Assembly: GCF_901827205.1 (NCBI RefSeq)
Contig: NZ_LR594677.1
Coordinates: 1-64,000 of the forward strand
Direction: 5' to 3'
DNA: 64,000 nt
From: Variovorax sp. PBS-H4
Lineage (GTDB): Bacteria > Pseudomonadota > Gammaproteobacteria > Burkholderiales > Burkholderiaceae_C
Each line of letters begins with the position of its first letter. Position 1 is the first letter of the stretch. The notes beneath the pieces are model-generated. The model saw only the letters and a program-made list of their open reading frames with translations, had not been told where the DNA came from and ran no database searches. This document shows, one piece after another, positions 51,387 to 60,090 of the stretch. Made by a program: the position numbers and the translations under genes.

Positions 51387-51935
51387 GTCGCATTTCTCCT
51401 GTGGTGTTGAACCTTGCTCCGCTGAGTGCCTTTCGCCGTGATTGCCCGTAGGTGGGCCGGACAGGACGGCGCGGAAAGGGAGAAACCGGAAGCCGCAGCG
51501 CAAGCGAGCGCAGCGAGTGCGAACGGGTGAGGATTTCAGGGCTTGCCCGGCCCTTGGAGCGACGGCATGGCTGGACTACCGTCTAGGGCAGGCGAAAGGT
51601 GCGCAGTGGAGCAACGCCACCGGACGATGACGACATGCCACCAAGGGCGGGCGCGGAACGCGAGCGCCCTACGGCCGACGCAGGCGGCACAACCAGACGG
51701 CCGCGCCGGCTGCGTAGCGGCAAAGCCGCCTTTCTCCACCGCCAGCGGCGGGGGCAGCGTGCATGAACCAGCCGGCCCGGCTGTGTGCAGTCTGCCGACG
51801 TGGCGGCAGTCTGCGGGCTTGTGTGCAGCACGGCGACGTGTCGCGGTGTGCATGGACTGGTTGCCCGCTGCGCGGGCCTACACACCGCCCCCTTCCTGCC
51901 CTGGGCAGGGTGGGGGAAAGGGCGTCTTCGACGCC
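51311..51935. repeat. 625-bp direct repeat, copy 2
   Basis: Second copy of the block at 43520-44143, in the same orientation, 7.8 kb away. Copies bracket radC, the nuclease, repA and the small-gene operons. Confidence 0.9.
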
Positions 51936-52005
51936 AGGGCGCGGCACCATGTCGGCGCAGCCGGCCGAACGGGGGTTTATCCCCATGTAAAGGCAGGCAA
52001 TGATT

Positions 52006-52098
52006 GGTGACGCGAACGGGTCTTTGCTACTCAAACTGTCGCCAACTTGCTACAATTTGGCGACTGTGGACGCTCACCTGGTGATGCCAGTTGTCACC
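52006..52098. repeat. Two GGYGAC/GTCRCC elements, one shortened
   Basis: 52006-52043 is a 38-bp variant (N26) ending GTCGCC. 52059-52098 is a standard 40-bp member (GGCGAC-N28-GTCACC). Between them GTCGCCAA and TTGGCGAC form an outward-facing pair, so the facing arms can also make a hairpin. Confidence 0.75.
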
Positions 52099-52130
52099 AG
52101 TTGGGCCGTCCAGCGCCGGAGGCGCTGCCG

Positions 52131-52222
52131 AGAGGGATTGACGCCCGAATGGGGCGAGACAAGGCCGTGGCCGCAGGCTCGATGCGGAGCACGAAAGCCC
52201 GTCCCGGCGTAGCCGGGCGAGC
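52131..52222. ncRNA. Second copy of the radC-leader-like structured block
   Basis: About 80% similar to 45314-45405, with the same order of hairpins (GGGATTGACGCCCGAA..., GCAGGCTCGATGCG...AGCACGAAAGCCCG, CCCGGC...GCCGGG). No radC follows here. On the plus strand the next gene is at 52343; on the minus strand the next is at 51386. Strand and function are open. Confidence 0.4.
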
Positions 52223-52267
52223 ATGGGCAGGGAGCATTTTTTAAGCCGTAATTAGCCGAAACCACTA

Positions 52268-52286
52268 CCAAAATATAGTGTTTTGG
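52268..52286. promoter_or_regulatory. 19-bp palindromic operator, site c
   Basis: CCAAAATATAGTGTTTTGG, 57 bp upstream of the gene at 52343 and just before a -10-like TACAAT (52290-52295). Confidence 0.72.
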
Positions 52287-52342
52287 CGATACAATGTGAG
52301 TCGTTTTTGACTATGACCGACCCGAACGAAAACAGGACGAGC

Positions 52343-52714
52343 ATGAAACTTCCTCCATGTAGTCCCGAGAACAGCATTCTGGAGGGCGATCTAGAGCTGG
52401 CCGTACTTCAAAAAACCCTTGACAAGCTCAAGGTGATGGAAACGCCAGTGGGCTTCTATGTCGTCGTTCTCTTGAAGTGGGCTGAGGGAAAAGAGTGGTA
52501 TTTGACAACCCGACGCGACCGGAACATGCCGAAGGTTTTCAAGGACTTGAAACGTATGAACGATCATCTGCGCGAGGCTTATCCGACCGATAGCTTCGAG
52601 CTGTTTCGCAACCAGGAACTGCCGCCGCGACCGAAGTCGGCCAAGCCGGCGCAAAGCTCGAAGGCGAAGCCGGCACGCACCGCGCGCAAGACCAAAAAAG
52701 GGGGTGAACACTGA
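52343..52714 (+). CDS. Hypothetical protein at the head of the transfer region
   Basis: 123 aa from the ATG at 52343, chosen because AGGACG precedes it; ATG at 52313 has no such site. A folded core (about 15-85, KTLDKLKVMETPVGFYVVVL, KEWYLTTRRDRNMPKVFKDL) is followed by a basic Lys/Ala/Pro tail (PRPKSAKPAQSSKAKPARTA). The tail suggests DNA or membrane binding. It sits between operators c and d, so it might regulate transfer, as small genes before virB operons often do; unproven. Confidence 0.68.
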   Translation: MKLPPCSPENSILEGDLELAVLQKTLDKLKVMETPVGFYVVVLLKWAEGKEWYLTTRRDRNMPKVFKDLKRMNDHLREAYPTDSFELFRNQELPPRPKSAKPAQSSKAKPARTARKTKKGGEH

Positions 52715-52733
52715 CCAAAATATGGTATATTGG
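52715..52733. promoter_or_regulatory. 19-bp palindromic operator, site d (virB1-topA)
   Basis: CCAAAATATGGTATATTGG immediately after the preceding stop codon and 33 bp before the virB1 start. Confidence 0.75.
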
Positions 52734-52765
52734 TAGCCGTTTCCTCGCTAAAGGGAGTCGGTTAC

Positions 52766-53530
52766 ATGCTGGATTTCATGGTCTTGGCGCAGCAATGCGC
52801 CCCTACGGTGGCCCCGCAGACGATGGCGGCCGTCGTGCAAGTCGAATCGAGCTTCAACCCCTACGCCATCGGCGTGGTGGGCGGAAGGCTCCAACGTCAA
52901 CCCAAGTCGCAAGCGGAAGCTGTTGCGACGGCCAAGGCTCTTGAAGCCGCTGGCTGGAACTTCTCGGTAGGGGTTGCCCAGGTCAACCGCTACAACCTGC
53001 CGAAATACTCCCTAACCTACGAAGAAGCCTTCGAGCCGTGCGCGAACATCCGCGTCGGCTCGAAGATTCTCGAAGACTGCTACACGCGGGCTTTGCCCCG
53101 CACCGAGGGCGACCGGCAACGGGCGCTGCACTCGGCCTTCTCCTGCTACTACTCGGGCAACTTCACGCGCGGCTTCCGGCCTGACAAGGCCGGCGAGCCG
53201 TCGTATGTGCAAAAGGTCTTGGCGCAAGCCAACGTCGAGGCAAAGCCGATCCCGGTCGTTCCGTCGATCGCGCCGGGTGCAGCACGCCCGCAGCGCGTGA
53301 CGGCGGCCGGCTCCGGGCCGGTCAAGGTGACGGCCCAGGGCGCGAGCGATGGGCCGCCTGCCGATCATGCCCCGGTGCTGCTGCGCCGGGCGAGCGAAGC
53401 GCCCGCGCAGCTCAAGCCCGTGGTGACAGGCGCATCCGCCGCGGCGGATCTGACTGTCGCCAAGGATGACGCGAAGGCCAGCCAGGGCGAGCAACCGGCG
53501 CAGCCGGCGCGCTCGGCCATCGTCTTCTGA
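52766..53530 (+). CDS. virB1: VirB1-like lytic transglycosylase
   Basis: 254 aa. Opens the peptidoglycan for the transfer channel. The SLT domain covers about 5-150, with the catalytic Glu in VVQVESSFNPYAIG, and GVAQVNRYNLPKY and YYSGNFTRG further on. The C-terminal ~90 residues are Pro/Ala-rich and disordered. Start at 52766 follows AAAGGGAG. No clear signal peptide, so export may depend on the T4SS or an atypical leader. Confidence 0.9.
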   Translation: MLDFMVLAQQCAPTVAPQTMAAVVQVESSFNPYAIGVVGGRLQRQPKSQAEAVATAKALEAAGWNFSVGVAQVNRYNLPKYSLTYEEAFEPCANIRVGSKILEDCYTRALPRTEGDRQRALHSAFSCYYSGNFTRGFRPDKAGEPSYVQKVLAQANVEAKPIPVVPSIAPGAARPQRVTAAGSGPVKVTAQGASDGPPADHAPVLLRRASEAPAQLKPVVTGASAAADLTVAKDDAKASQGEQPAQPARSAIVF

Positions 53531-53541
53531 GGGGGTACACG

Positions 53542-55899
53542 ATGAAGCTCATGGTCGTGGAAAGCCCCAACAAGGTGAAGAAGATCGAATCCATCCTCGG
53601 CGACGGCTGGAAAGTCGTCGCCAGCGTGGGCCATGTCCGCGACCTGCCGAAGCACGACATCGGCCTGGAAGCGCCCGACTTCGCCTTGCAGTACGAATAC
53701 ATCCCTCCGGCCCAGGTACAGGGCCGGACGTTCCCAGGCGGCGAGGAACGAGTCGCCCGCATCCGCGCCCTGTCCGGCAGGGCGGACATGATCTTTCTGG
53801 CGACCGATCCCGACCGCGAGGGCGAAGCCATCGCGTGGCACCTGAAAGACGCTCTCGGCCTGGACGAAGGCGACTACGAACGGGTGACGTTCGATGAAAT
53901 CACCGAGAAGGCGATTCGGGCGGCACTGTCGCAGGCGCGCAAGATCGACGCCGATCTTGTGCAGGCCCAGGAAGCGCGGCGGGCACTGGATCGCATCGTC
54001 GGCTATCTGGTGTCGCCGCTGCTGTCGAACATGCTCGGGCAAAACCTGTCGGCCGGCCGCGTGCAAAGCGTGGCCGTGCGACTGGTCGTTGACCTGGAGC
54101 GCCGCATCGTGGCGTTCAAGAAGACGAACCACTTCGGCGCGGTGGTGAAGTTCGACGGCGGCGTGTGGAAAGCGGAGTGGGACACGAAGCCATTCATCAC
54201 CGAGGACGTGCCCTATGTCCTCGATGAAGCCCTGGCGAAGCAGGCCGCAGGCTGCCGCCAGTTCAAGGTGCTGGACTCCGGCACCGACACGGCGCGCGAA
54301 GCGCCGCCGTCGTGCTTCTCGACCTCGCTCATGCTGCAAGCCGCGAGCGTCACGCTAAAGCGCGATCCCGAGCTGACGGCGAAGGATGCGCAAAAGCTGT
54401 TCGAGCAAGGCGCGATCACCTACATCCGCACCGACAGCGTGAACATCAGCGACGAGGCCATCGCCGAGGTGCGCGCCTACGCCGAAGGGCAGGGCTGGAA
54501 GCTGCCGGACGCGCCGCGCAAGTTCAAGACGAAGGCGGGCGCGCAAGAGGCGCACGAGGCCATCAGGCCGGCCCATATCGACGTGCTGGAAGCCGGCGAG
54601 GACGAGCATCAGCGCAAGCTCTATGCGCTCATCTGGAAGCGGACGGTTGCCTCGCAACTGGCCGATGCCCGCTACAAGGTGAACAGCGTCACCTTGGAAG
54701 CGACCGATGGCGCGAAGCCGTTCCAGTTCAAGGCCAAGGGCCGTACCCTGATTGAACAGGGATGGCGAGTGCTGACGGCGAAGGACGCGGTGGAAGACAA
54801 GACGGACGACGAGGCCGAGGACAGCGCCGGCAAGGTGCCGGTGCTCGATGTCGGCAGCGCGAAGCAGGCCGACAGCGGCGAGCTGCTGCGCAAGGTGACG
54901 AAGGCACCGCCGCGCTTCACGAAAGCGAGTCTCATCAAGAAGCTGGAAGACGAAGGCATCGGCCGCCCGGCGACCTATCCCGCGATCATGGGCAACATCA
55001 TGGCGCGCGGCTACCTTGTCGAAGACAAGCGTTATCTGGTGCCGACCGAGACAGGCACCATCCTGGTGGAACATCTGGTGAAGGCCGGCTTCGAGTTCAT
55101 GGAGCTGGCTTTCACGCGCGAGCTGGAATCGCAGCTCGACCGCATCGCCGAAGGCGAGCGCGAGTACCTGGACGTGGTGGCCCCGGCCTACGATCAGTTG
55201 AAGGCCGAGCTGGACGCCATCGCCCAGGGCGGCGACTTCAAGCCGCGCTTCGCGTGCCCGAAGTGCAGCGCCGGGCTGCGCAAGTACCAGAAGCCCGGCA
55301 AGCTGCCGATCTGGTACTGCACGAACGACGAGTGCAAGACCTTCCTGGACGACGTGGACGGCAAGCCGGTGGAACGCAAGGAACACCCGTGCCCGAAGTG
55401 CTCCACGCCCCTGCGGCGGTACAAGAAGAAGGCGGGCGGCCTGGGGTGGTTCTGCCCGACCGACGACTGCAAGACGTTCATGGACGACGACAAGGGGCGG
55501 CCGGTGGAACCGAAGGTTCACCCGTGCCCGAAATGCAGCTCGCCGCTGCGGCGCTTCCAGAAGAAGGACAAGGAAAGCGGCAAGCCCATCAAGGGCGCGT
55601 TCGCGTGGTTCTGCACGAACGATGAGTGCAAGACCTTCCTGGACGACGAGAAGGGCCAGCCGGTGGCGATCAAGACGGCCCCTTGCCCGTCCTGCGGCAA
55701 GCCGATGTATCGCCGCAAGGGCCAGTACGGCTACTGGTGGGGTTGCAGCGGCTTCAAAGACGGCTGCAAGGTCATCATGGACGATCAGGCCGGCAAGCCT
55801 GTACCGAAGCAGGCGAAGGGCGCAAAGCCCGCAGCCAAGGCGACGGTGAAGCGCGCGGCGGCACCTACGCGGCTTGTTCTCAAGACGCCAAAAAAGTAG
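53542..55899 (+). CDS. topA: Type IA DNA topoisomerase I (TopA/TraE-like) with C-terminal zinc fingers
   Basis: 785 aa. The Toprim domain shows E7 (VVESPNK) and D89-x-D91-x-E93 (ATDPDREGEA). The active-site tyrosine is Y294 in TYIRTDS. Four Cys4 zinc-ribbon repeats follow from about residue 570 (FACPKCSAGL, HPCPKCSTPL, HPCPKCSSPL, APCPSCGKPM), and a Lys/Ala-rich tail ends it. It lies 11 bp after virB1 and before virB2, an arrangement typical of PromA-like plasmids. It probably relaxes plasmid DNA during transfer or replication. Confidence 0.94.
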   Translation: MKLMVVESPNKVKKIESILGDGWKVVASVGHVRDLPKHDIGLEAPDFALQYEYIPPAQVQGRTFPGGEERVARIRALSGRADMIFLATDPDREGEAIAWHLKDALGLDEGDYERVTFDEITEKAIRAALSQARKIDADLVQAQEARRALDRIVGYLVSPLLSNMLGQNLSAGRVQSVAVRLVVDLERRIVAFKKTNHFGAVVKFDGGVWKAEWDTKPFITEDVPYVLDEALAKQAAGCRQFKVLDSGTDTAREAPPSCFSTSLMLQAASVTLKRDPELTAKDAQKLFEQGAITYIRTDSVNISDEAIAEVRAYAEGQGWKLPDAPRKFKTKAGAQEAHEAIRPAHIDVLEAGEDEHQRKLYALIWKRTVASQLADARYKVNSVTLEATDGAKPFQFKAKGRTLIEQGWRVLTAKDAVEDKTDDEAEDSAGKVPVLDVGSAKQADSGELLRKVTKAPPRFTKASLIKKLEDEGIGRPATYPAIMGNIMARGYLVEDKRYLVPTETGTILVEHLVKAGFEFMELAFTRELESQLDRIAEGEREYLDVVAPAYDQLKAELDAIAQGGDFKPRFACPKCSAGLRKYQKPGKLPIWYCTNDECKTFLDDVDGKPVERKEHPCPKCSTPLRRYKKKAGGLGWFCPTDDCKTFMDDDKGRPVEPKVHPCPKCSSPLRRFQKKDKESGKPIKGAFAWFCTNDECKTFLDDEKGQPVAIKTAPCPSCGKPMYRRKGQYGYWWGCSGFKDGCKVIMDDQAGKPVPKQAKGAKPAAKATVKRAAAPTRLVLKTPKK

Positions 55900-55910
55900 A
55901 AAAACGCTCG

Positions 55911-55947
55911 CCAAAATATACTATTTTGGCGCGGCCTGTTGTATAAT
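55911..55947 (+). promoter_or_regulatory. 19-bp palindromic operator, site e, with -10 box (virB2 operon)
   Basis: CCAAAATATACTATTTTGG at 55911-55929, followed by TATAAT at 55942-55947. The operator would cover the -35 region, so binding should block transcription of virB2-virB6. Confidence 0.75.
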
Positions 55948-56064
55948 CCGGCAGGCACGGATAACGGGGAGAACATTGCAGCATGAACTAGATTGGACGC
56001 TTTTCAACCGGCTTGCCGGCCGGCCTACCGGCTACCTTTTTCTTTCACTTCAGGAGCAAATGAA

Positions 56065-56370
56065 ATGACGACTGCTACCACTTCCAACAACCGCATGGCC
56101 GTGATGCTCGGCTTCCTGGTGATGGCCGCGCTGTTCGCGGCCGAGCCGGCGCTCGCGCAGACTGGCGGGCTGGACAAGGTGAACACCTTCATGGACAACG
56201 TGCTGGCCGTGCTGCGCGGCGTGTCCATCACGACCGTGACCATCGCCATCATGTGGGCGGGCTACAAGTTCCTGTTCAAGCATGCCGACATCGCCGAGGT
56301 CGGCAAGATTCTGGCCGGTGGTCTGCTCATCGGCGGCGCGGCCGAGCTGGCCCGCTACCTCCTGTCCTAA
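56065..56370 (+). CDS. virB2: VirB2-like major pilin
   Basis: 101 aa. Start at 56065 (AGGAGCAAATGAA before it). A long leader is processed after ALAQ (about residue 32). Two hydrophobic helices follow (LRGVSITTVTIAIMWAGYKF and ILAGGLLIGGAAELARYLLS), joined by a short basic loop, as in VirB2/TrbC pilins. Confidence 0.9.
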   Translation: MTTATTSNNRMAVMLGFLVMAALFAAEPALAQTGGLDKVNTFMDNVLAVLRGVSITTVTIAIMWAGYKFLFKHADIAEVGKILAGGLLIGGAAELARYLLS

Positions 56371-56385
56371 GCGGGAGGTCACGCG

Positions 56386-56709
56386 ATGTCGGCACCAATG
56401 GATGACTTCGATCCGCGCGATCCGCTGTTCAAGGGTTGCACCCGGCCGGCCATGCTGTTCGGCGTCCCGTTGGTGCCGCTCGCAGTGGTCGGCGGGGTGG
56501 TGGTTCTCATCAGCGTGTGGACGACGATCCTGTTCGCCTTCACGCTGATTCCCATCGTGATAACGATGCGGATCATCGCCAAATCGGACGATCAACAATT
56601 CAGGCTCTTGGGCCTGAAATTCGTGTTCCGGGTCATCAACCGCAACAAGAACGGGCGCTTCTGGAAGGCATCGGCCTACAGCCCGATTGCCTTCACGAAA
56701 CGCAAGTGA
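56386..56709 (+). CDS. virB3: VirB3-like inner-membrane protein
   Basis: 107 aa. The N-terminal motif DPLFKGCTRPAMLFGVPLVP is typical for VirB3, with two transmembrane helices at about 22-60. It ends 9 bp before virB4, with which VirB3 works in pilus assembly. Confidence 0.92.
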   Translation: MSAPMDDFDPRDPLFKGCTRPAMLFGVPLVPLAVVGGVVVLISVWTTILFAFTLIPIVITMRIIAKSDDQQFRLLGLKFVFRVINRNKNGRFWKASAYSPIAFTKRK

Positions 56710-56718
56710 GAGGGACTT

Positions 56719-59253
56719 ATGTCTGCCCTGCCAAAACCTAAATACTTCGACCAAGTGAACAATGAAAGGGCGGTTGCGCCCTTCATTCCTTACAGCAGCC
56801 ATGTGTCGCCGAACACCATCGTCACGACGCAGGGCGATTTCCTGCGCGTGTGGCGCGTGGCCGGCATCAGCTTCGAGACGGCAGAGCCGGACGAGATTCT
56901 GCGGCGCAAGGAACAGCTCAACACGCTGCTGCGCTCCATCGCTACCAGCAACGTGGCGCTGTGGACGCACAACGTCCGCCGCCGCACGTCGGACAGGCTC
57001 AAGGGCGTGTACGACAACGACTTTTGCCGCGAGCTGGATCGCAAGTATTACGACAGCTTCGTGGGCTATCGCATGATGGCGAACGAGCTGTATCTGACGG
57101 TCATCTACCGGCCGAATCCCTCGCGGATCGGCAAGGCGATGGCGAAGTCGGCGCGGCGCACCGTCGATGAAATCCTCAAGGATCAGAAGGCGGCCATCCG
57201 CAAGCTGGACGACATCGCCTATCAGGTCGAGGCCAGCATGCGCCGCTACGGCACCGACGAGAAAACCGGCATCGAGGAACTGCGCACCTATGAGGACGAG
57301 AACGGCATCGTGTGCTCGCAGGCGCTGGAGTTCTTGAACTTCCTGGTGTCCGGCGAGTGGCAGAAGGTGCGCGTGCCGGCCGGGCCGCTGAACGCTTACC
57401 TGGGCACGGCCTGGGTGTTCGTGGGCGCGGAGACTATCGAAATCCGCTCGCCGACGAAGACGCGCTACGCGATGGGCATCGACTTCAAGGACTACTCGGC
57501 GCACACCGAGCCGGGCATCTTGAACGGTCTGCTGTACGAGGATTACGAGTACGTCATCACGCAGTCGTTCAGCTTCATGAGCAAGCGCGACGGCAAGGAC
57601 TTTCTGGAGCGGCAGCAACGCCAGTTGATGAACGCCGAGGACGGCAGCGCGACGCAAATCGCGGAAATGACGCAGGCCATTGACGAGCTGATTCAAGGTC
57701 AGTTCGTCATGGGCGAGTACCACTACTCGCTGCTGGTCTTCGGCGAGACGGTCGAGAAGGTGCGCCGCAACACCACGTCGGCCATGACGATCATTCAGGA
57801 CAGGGGTTTTCTGTCCGCCTTGATCGCCACGGCGACCGACTCGGCTTTCTACGCGCAATTGCCTTGCAATTGGTCGTACCGGCCGCGCGTGGCCGGCCTG
57901 ACCAGCAAGAACTTTGCGGGCCTGTGCAGCTTCCACAACTTCCGCGCGGGCAAGCGCGACGGCAACCCGTGGGGGCAGGCCGTGACGCTGTTCAAGACGC
58001 CTTCGGGCCAGCCGCTGTATTTCAACTTCCACTACTCGAAGGGCGACGAAGACGCCTTCGACAAGAAGGTGCTCGGCAATACCCGCGTCATCGGCCAGTC
58101 CGGTGCGGGTAAGACGGTGCTGCTGAACATGCTTCTGTGCCAGTCGCAGAAATACAAGCCGCGCTCGCCTGTCGGCTTCACGACGGTGTTCTTCGACAAG
58201 GATCGCGGCGCGGAGCTGCTGATTCGCGCCATCGGCGGCAAGTATCTGGCCGTCAGGAACGGCCAGCCGACCGGCTTCAATCCGTTCCAGATGGAAGCCA
58301 ACGAGACGAACATCCTGTTCCTGGAGAAGCTGATTCGCGTCCTGGTGTCGGCCGGTGGCGAGCGCGTCACCACGGCGGACGATGCGCGCATCAGTCATGC
58401 GGTGCGAACCGTCATGAAGATGCCGAAGGAGATTCGCCGGCTGTCGGTGGTGTTGCAGAACATCACCGAGGGCACCGACAAGGAAGACCGCGAAAACAGC
58501 GTGGCGAAGCGCCTCGCGCGGTGGTGCGTCGATGACGGCCACGGCAAGCGTGGCCCGTTCTGGTGGGTGCTGGACAACGCGACCGACCTCATCGACTTCA
58601 CCACGCACGCGAACTATGGCTTCGACGGCACGCACTTCCTGGACAACAACGACGTGCGGACGCCGATTTCCATGTACCTGCTGCATCGCATGGATTCGGT
58701 CATCGACGGCCGCCGCTTCGTCTATTTCATGGACGAGGCTTGGAAGTGGGTCGATGCCGAGGCGTTCGCGGACTTCGCGGGCGACAAGCAATTGACCATT
58801 CGCAAGCAAAACGGCCTCGGCGTGTTCGCTACGCAAATGCCTAGCAGCATGTTGAAGTCGAAGATTGCCGCGTCCCTGGTGCAACAGGTGGCGACGGAAA
58901 TCTACCTGCCTAACCCGAAGGCGGACTTCACCGAATACACCGAGGGCTTCAAATGCACGCCCTCGGAGTTTGAAATCATCAAGACGATGGGTGAAGAAAG
59001 CCGCATGTTCCTGGTGAAGCAAGGCCATCAGTCGATGATCGGCCGCTTCGATCTGAGCGACGTTAAGGACGCTGACGGGAACACGGTAATTAGCTTCGGC
59101 GATGAACTCGCCATTTTGTCGGGCAGCTCCGATAACGTCGAACTGCTCGATGAAATTCTCGCCGAAGTCGGCGATGACCCGGAAGTGTGGGTTCCCGTGT
59201 TCCACCAGCGCCGCAAGGCACGGGTGGCGTCCTCTAAGCAGCAAGAAAGGTGA
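56719..59253 (+). CDS. virB4: VirB4-like T4SS ATPase
   Basis: 844 aa. The N-terminal CagE/TrbE/VirB domain runs to about 400, then Walker A GQSGAGKT at 459-466 and Walker B FMDEAWK with D672-E673. It powers pilus biogenesis and substrate passage. Length and motifs complete. A very long open frame on the opposite strand is only a shadow. Confidence 0.95.
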   Translation: MSALPKPKYFDQVNNERAVAPFIPYSSHVSPNTIVTTQGDFLRVWRVAGISFETAEPDEILRRKEQLNTLLRSIATSNVALWTHNVRRRTSDRLKGVYDNDFCRELDRKYYDSFVGYRMMANELYLTVIYRPNPSRIGKAMAKSARRTVDEILKDQKAAIRKLDDIAYQVEASMRRYGTDEKTGIEELRTYEDENGIVCSQALEFLNFLVSGEWQKVRVPAGPLNAYLGTAWVFVGAETIEIRSPTKTRYAMGIDFKDYSAHTEPGILNGLLYEDYEYVITQSFSFMSKRDGKDFLERQQRQLMNAEDGSATQIAEMTQAIDELIQGQFVMGEYHYSLLVFGETVEKVRRNTTSAMTIIQDRGFLSALIATATDSAFYAQLPCNWSYRPRVAGLTSKNFAGLCSFHNFRAGKRDGNPWGQAVTLFKTPSGQPLYFNFHYSKGDEDAFDKKVLGNTRVIGQSGAGKTVLLNMLLCQSQKYKPRSPVGFTTVFFDKDRGAELLIRAIGGKYLAVRNGQPTGFNPFQMEANETNILFLEKLIRVLVSAGGERVTTADDARISHAVRTVMKMPKEIRRLSVVLQNITEGTDKEDRENSVAKRLARWCVDDGHGKRGPFWWVLDNATDLIDFTTHANYGFDGTHFLDNNDVRTPISMYLLHRMDSVIDGRRFVYFMDEAWKWVDAEAFADFAGDKQLTIRKQNGLGVFATQMPSSMLKSKIAASLVQQVATEIYLPNPKADFTEYTEGFKCTPSEFEIIKTMGEESRMFLVKQGHQSMIGRFDLSDVKDADGNTVISFGDELAILSGSSDNVELLDEILAEVGDDPEVWVPVFHQRRKARVASSKQQER

Positions 59254-59257
59254 AATC

Positions 59258-59977
59258 ATGAAGATGAAGGCTCTTGTCGCTGCGCTCGCCATCACGATGG
59301 CGGGCGCGGCCAGCGCGCAAATCCCGGTAACGGATGGCGCTTCCATCGCCAACAGCATCCAGCAACAAATCGAGACGATGGCGAAGTGGAAGATGCAATA
59401 TGACCAAATGGTTAGCCAAATCGACCAGATGAAACAGCAGTACCAGTCCCTGACTGGCTCTCGCGGCCTGGGCAATATCCTGAACAACCCGGCGCTGCGC
59501 GATTACCTGCCGAGTGACTGGCAAGGCGTCTATGACTCGGTGAAAACGGGCGGCTATGCCGGCCTGAGCGGCCGGGCGGCCTCGATCTACTCGCAGTCGA
59601 AGATTTTCGACTCGTGCGCGCACATCACGGTCAGCGACCAGAAGAAGCTGTGCGAGGCGCGGGCCGTGAAGTCGGCCCAGGATCAGGCTTTCGCCCTGGA
59701 TGCCTACGACAAGGCGAAGTCGCGGCTCAACCAGATTGACAGCCTCATGGCGAAGATCAACGACACGCCCGACCCGAAGGCCATCGCCGAGCTGCAAGGC
59801 CGGATCGCCGCCGAACAGGCAATGATCCAGAACGAGCAAACGAAGCTCCAGCTTTACGCGATGGTGGCCCAGGCCGAGGACAAGATTCAGCAGCAGCAGC
59901 AGCGTGAATTGCAGGCCCGCACCTGGGCGGCCCGCAAGGGCATTCAGGCAACGCCGATCACGTTCGGCACGCCGTAA
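59258..59977 (+). CDS. virB5: VirB5-like minor pilin
   Basis: 239 aa. Signal peptide MKMKALVAALAITMAGAASA, then a long helical body with QQQIETMAKWKMQYDQMVSQ and repeated Gln-rich helices, as in TraC/VirB5 tip proteins. Start at 59258 after AAAGG, 4 bp beyond the virB4 stop. Confidence 0.88.
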   Translation: MKMKALVAALAITMAGAASAQIPVTDGASIANSIQQQIETMAKWKMQYDQMVSQIDQMKQQYQSLTGSRGLGNILNNPALRDYLPSDWQGVYDSVKTGGYAGLSGRAASIYSQSKIFDSCAHITVSDQKKLCEARAVKSAQDQAFALDAYDKAKSRLNQIDSLMAKINDTPDPKAIAELQGRIAAEQAMIQNEQTKLQLYAMVAQAEDKIQQQQQRELQARTWAARKGIQATPITFGTP

Positions 59978-59984
59978 TGGCAAT

Positions 59985-60071
59985 GGTGACGCCGGCGAGG
60001 ATCTCGCCGGCGTCTTGCGTCACCATCCTTTGGTGACAACTTTTCGACCTGGCCAGCTCGGCCCCGTCACC
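59985..60071. repeat. Two 40-bp GGTGAC-N28-GTCACC elements between virB5 and eexN
   Basis: Members at 59985-60024 (inner repeat GCCGGCGAGGATCTCGCCGG) and 60032-60071 (core CGACCTGGCCAGCTCG). They lie inside the virB operon, between two co-directional genes, and so would be transcribed as hairpins. Confidence 0.88.
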
Positions 60072-60090
60072 AACGATAGGAGAGTGACCG

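Noticed and set aside
56050..59487. 1,145-codon open frame opposite virB3-virB5
   Set aside because: It is a shadow of the GC-rich virB4 gene; the plus-strand products have clear VirB motifs and the antisense product has none. The same applies to the long antisense frames at 54355-55914 and 59958-61787.
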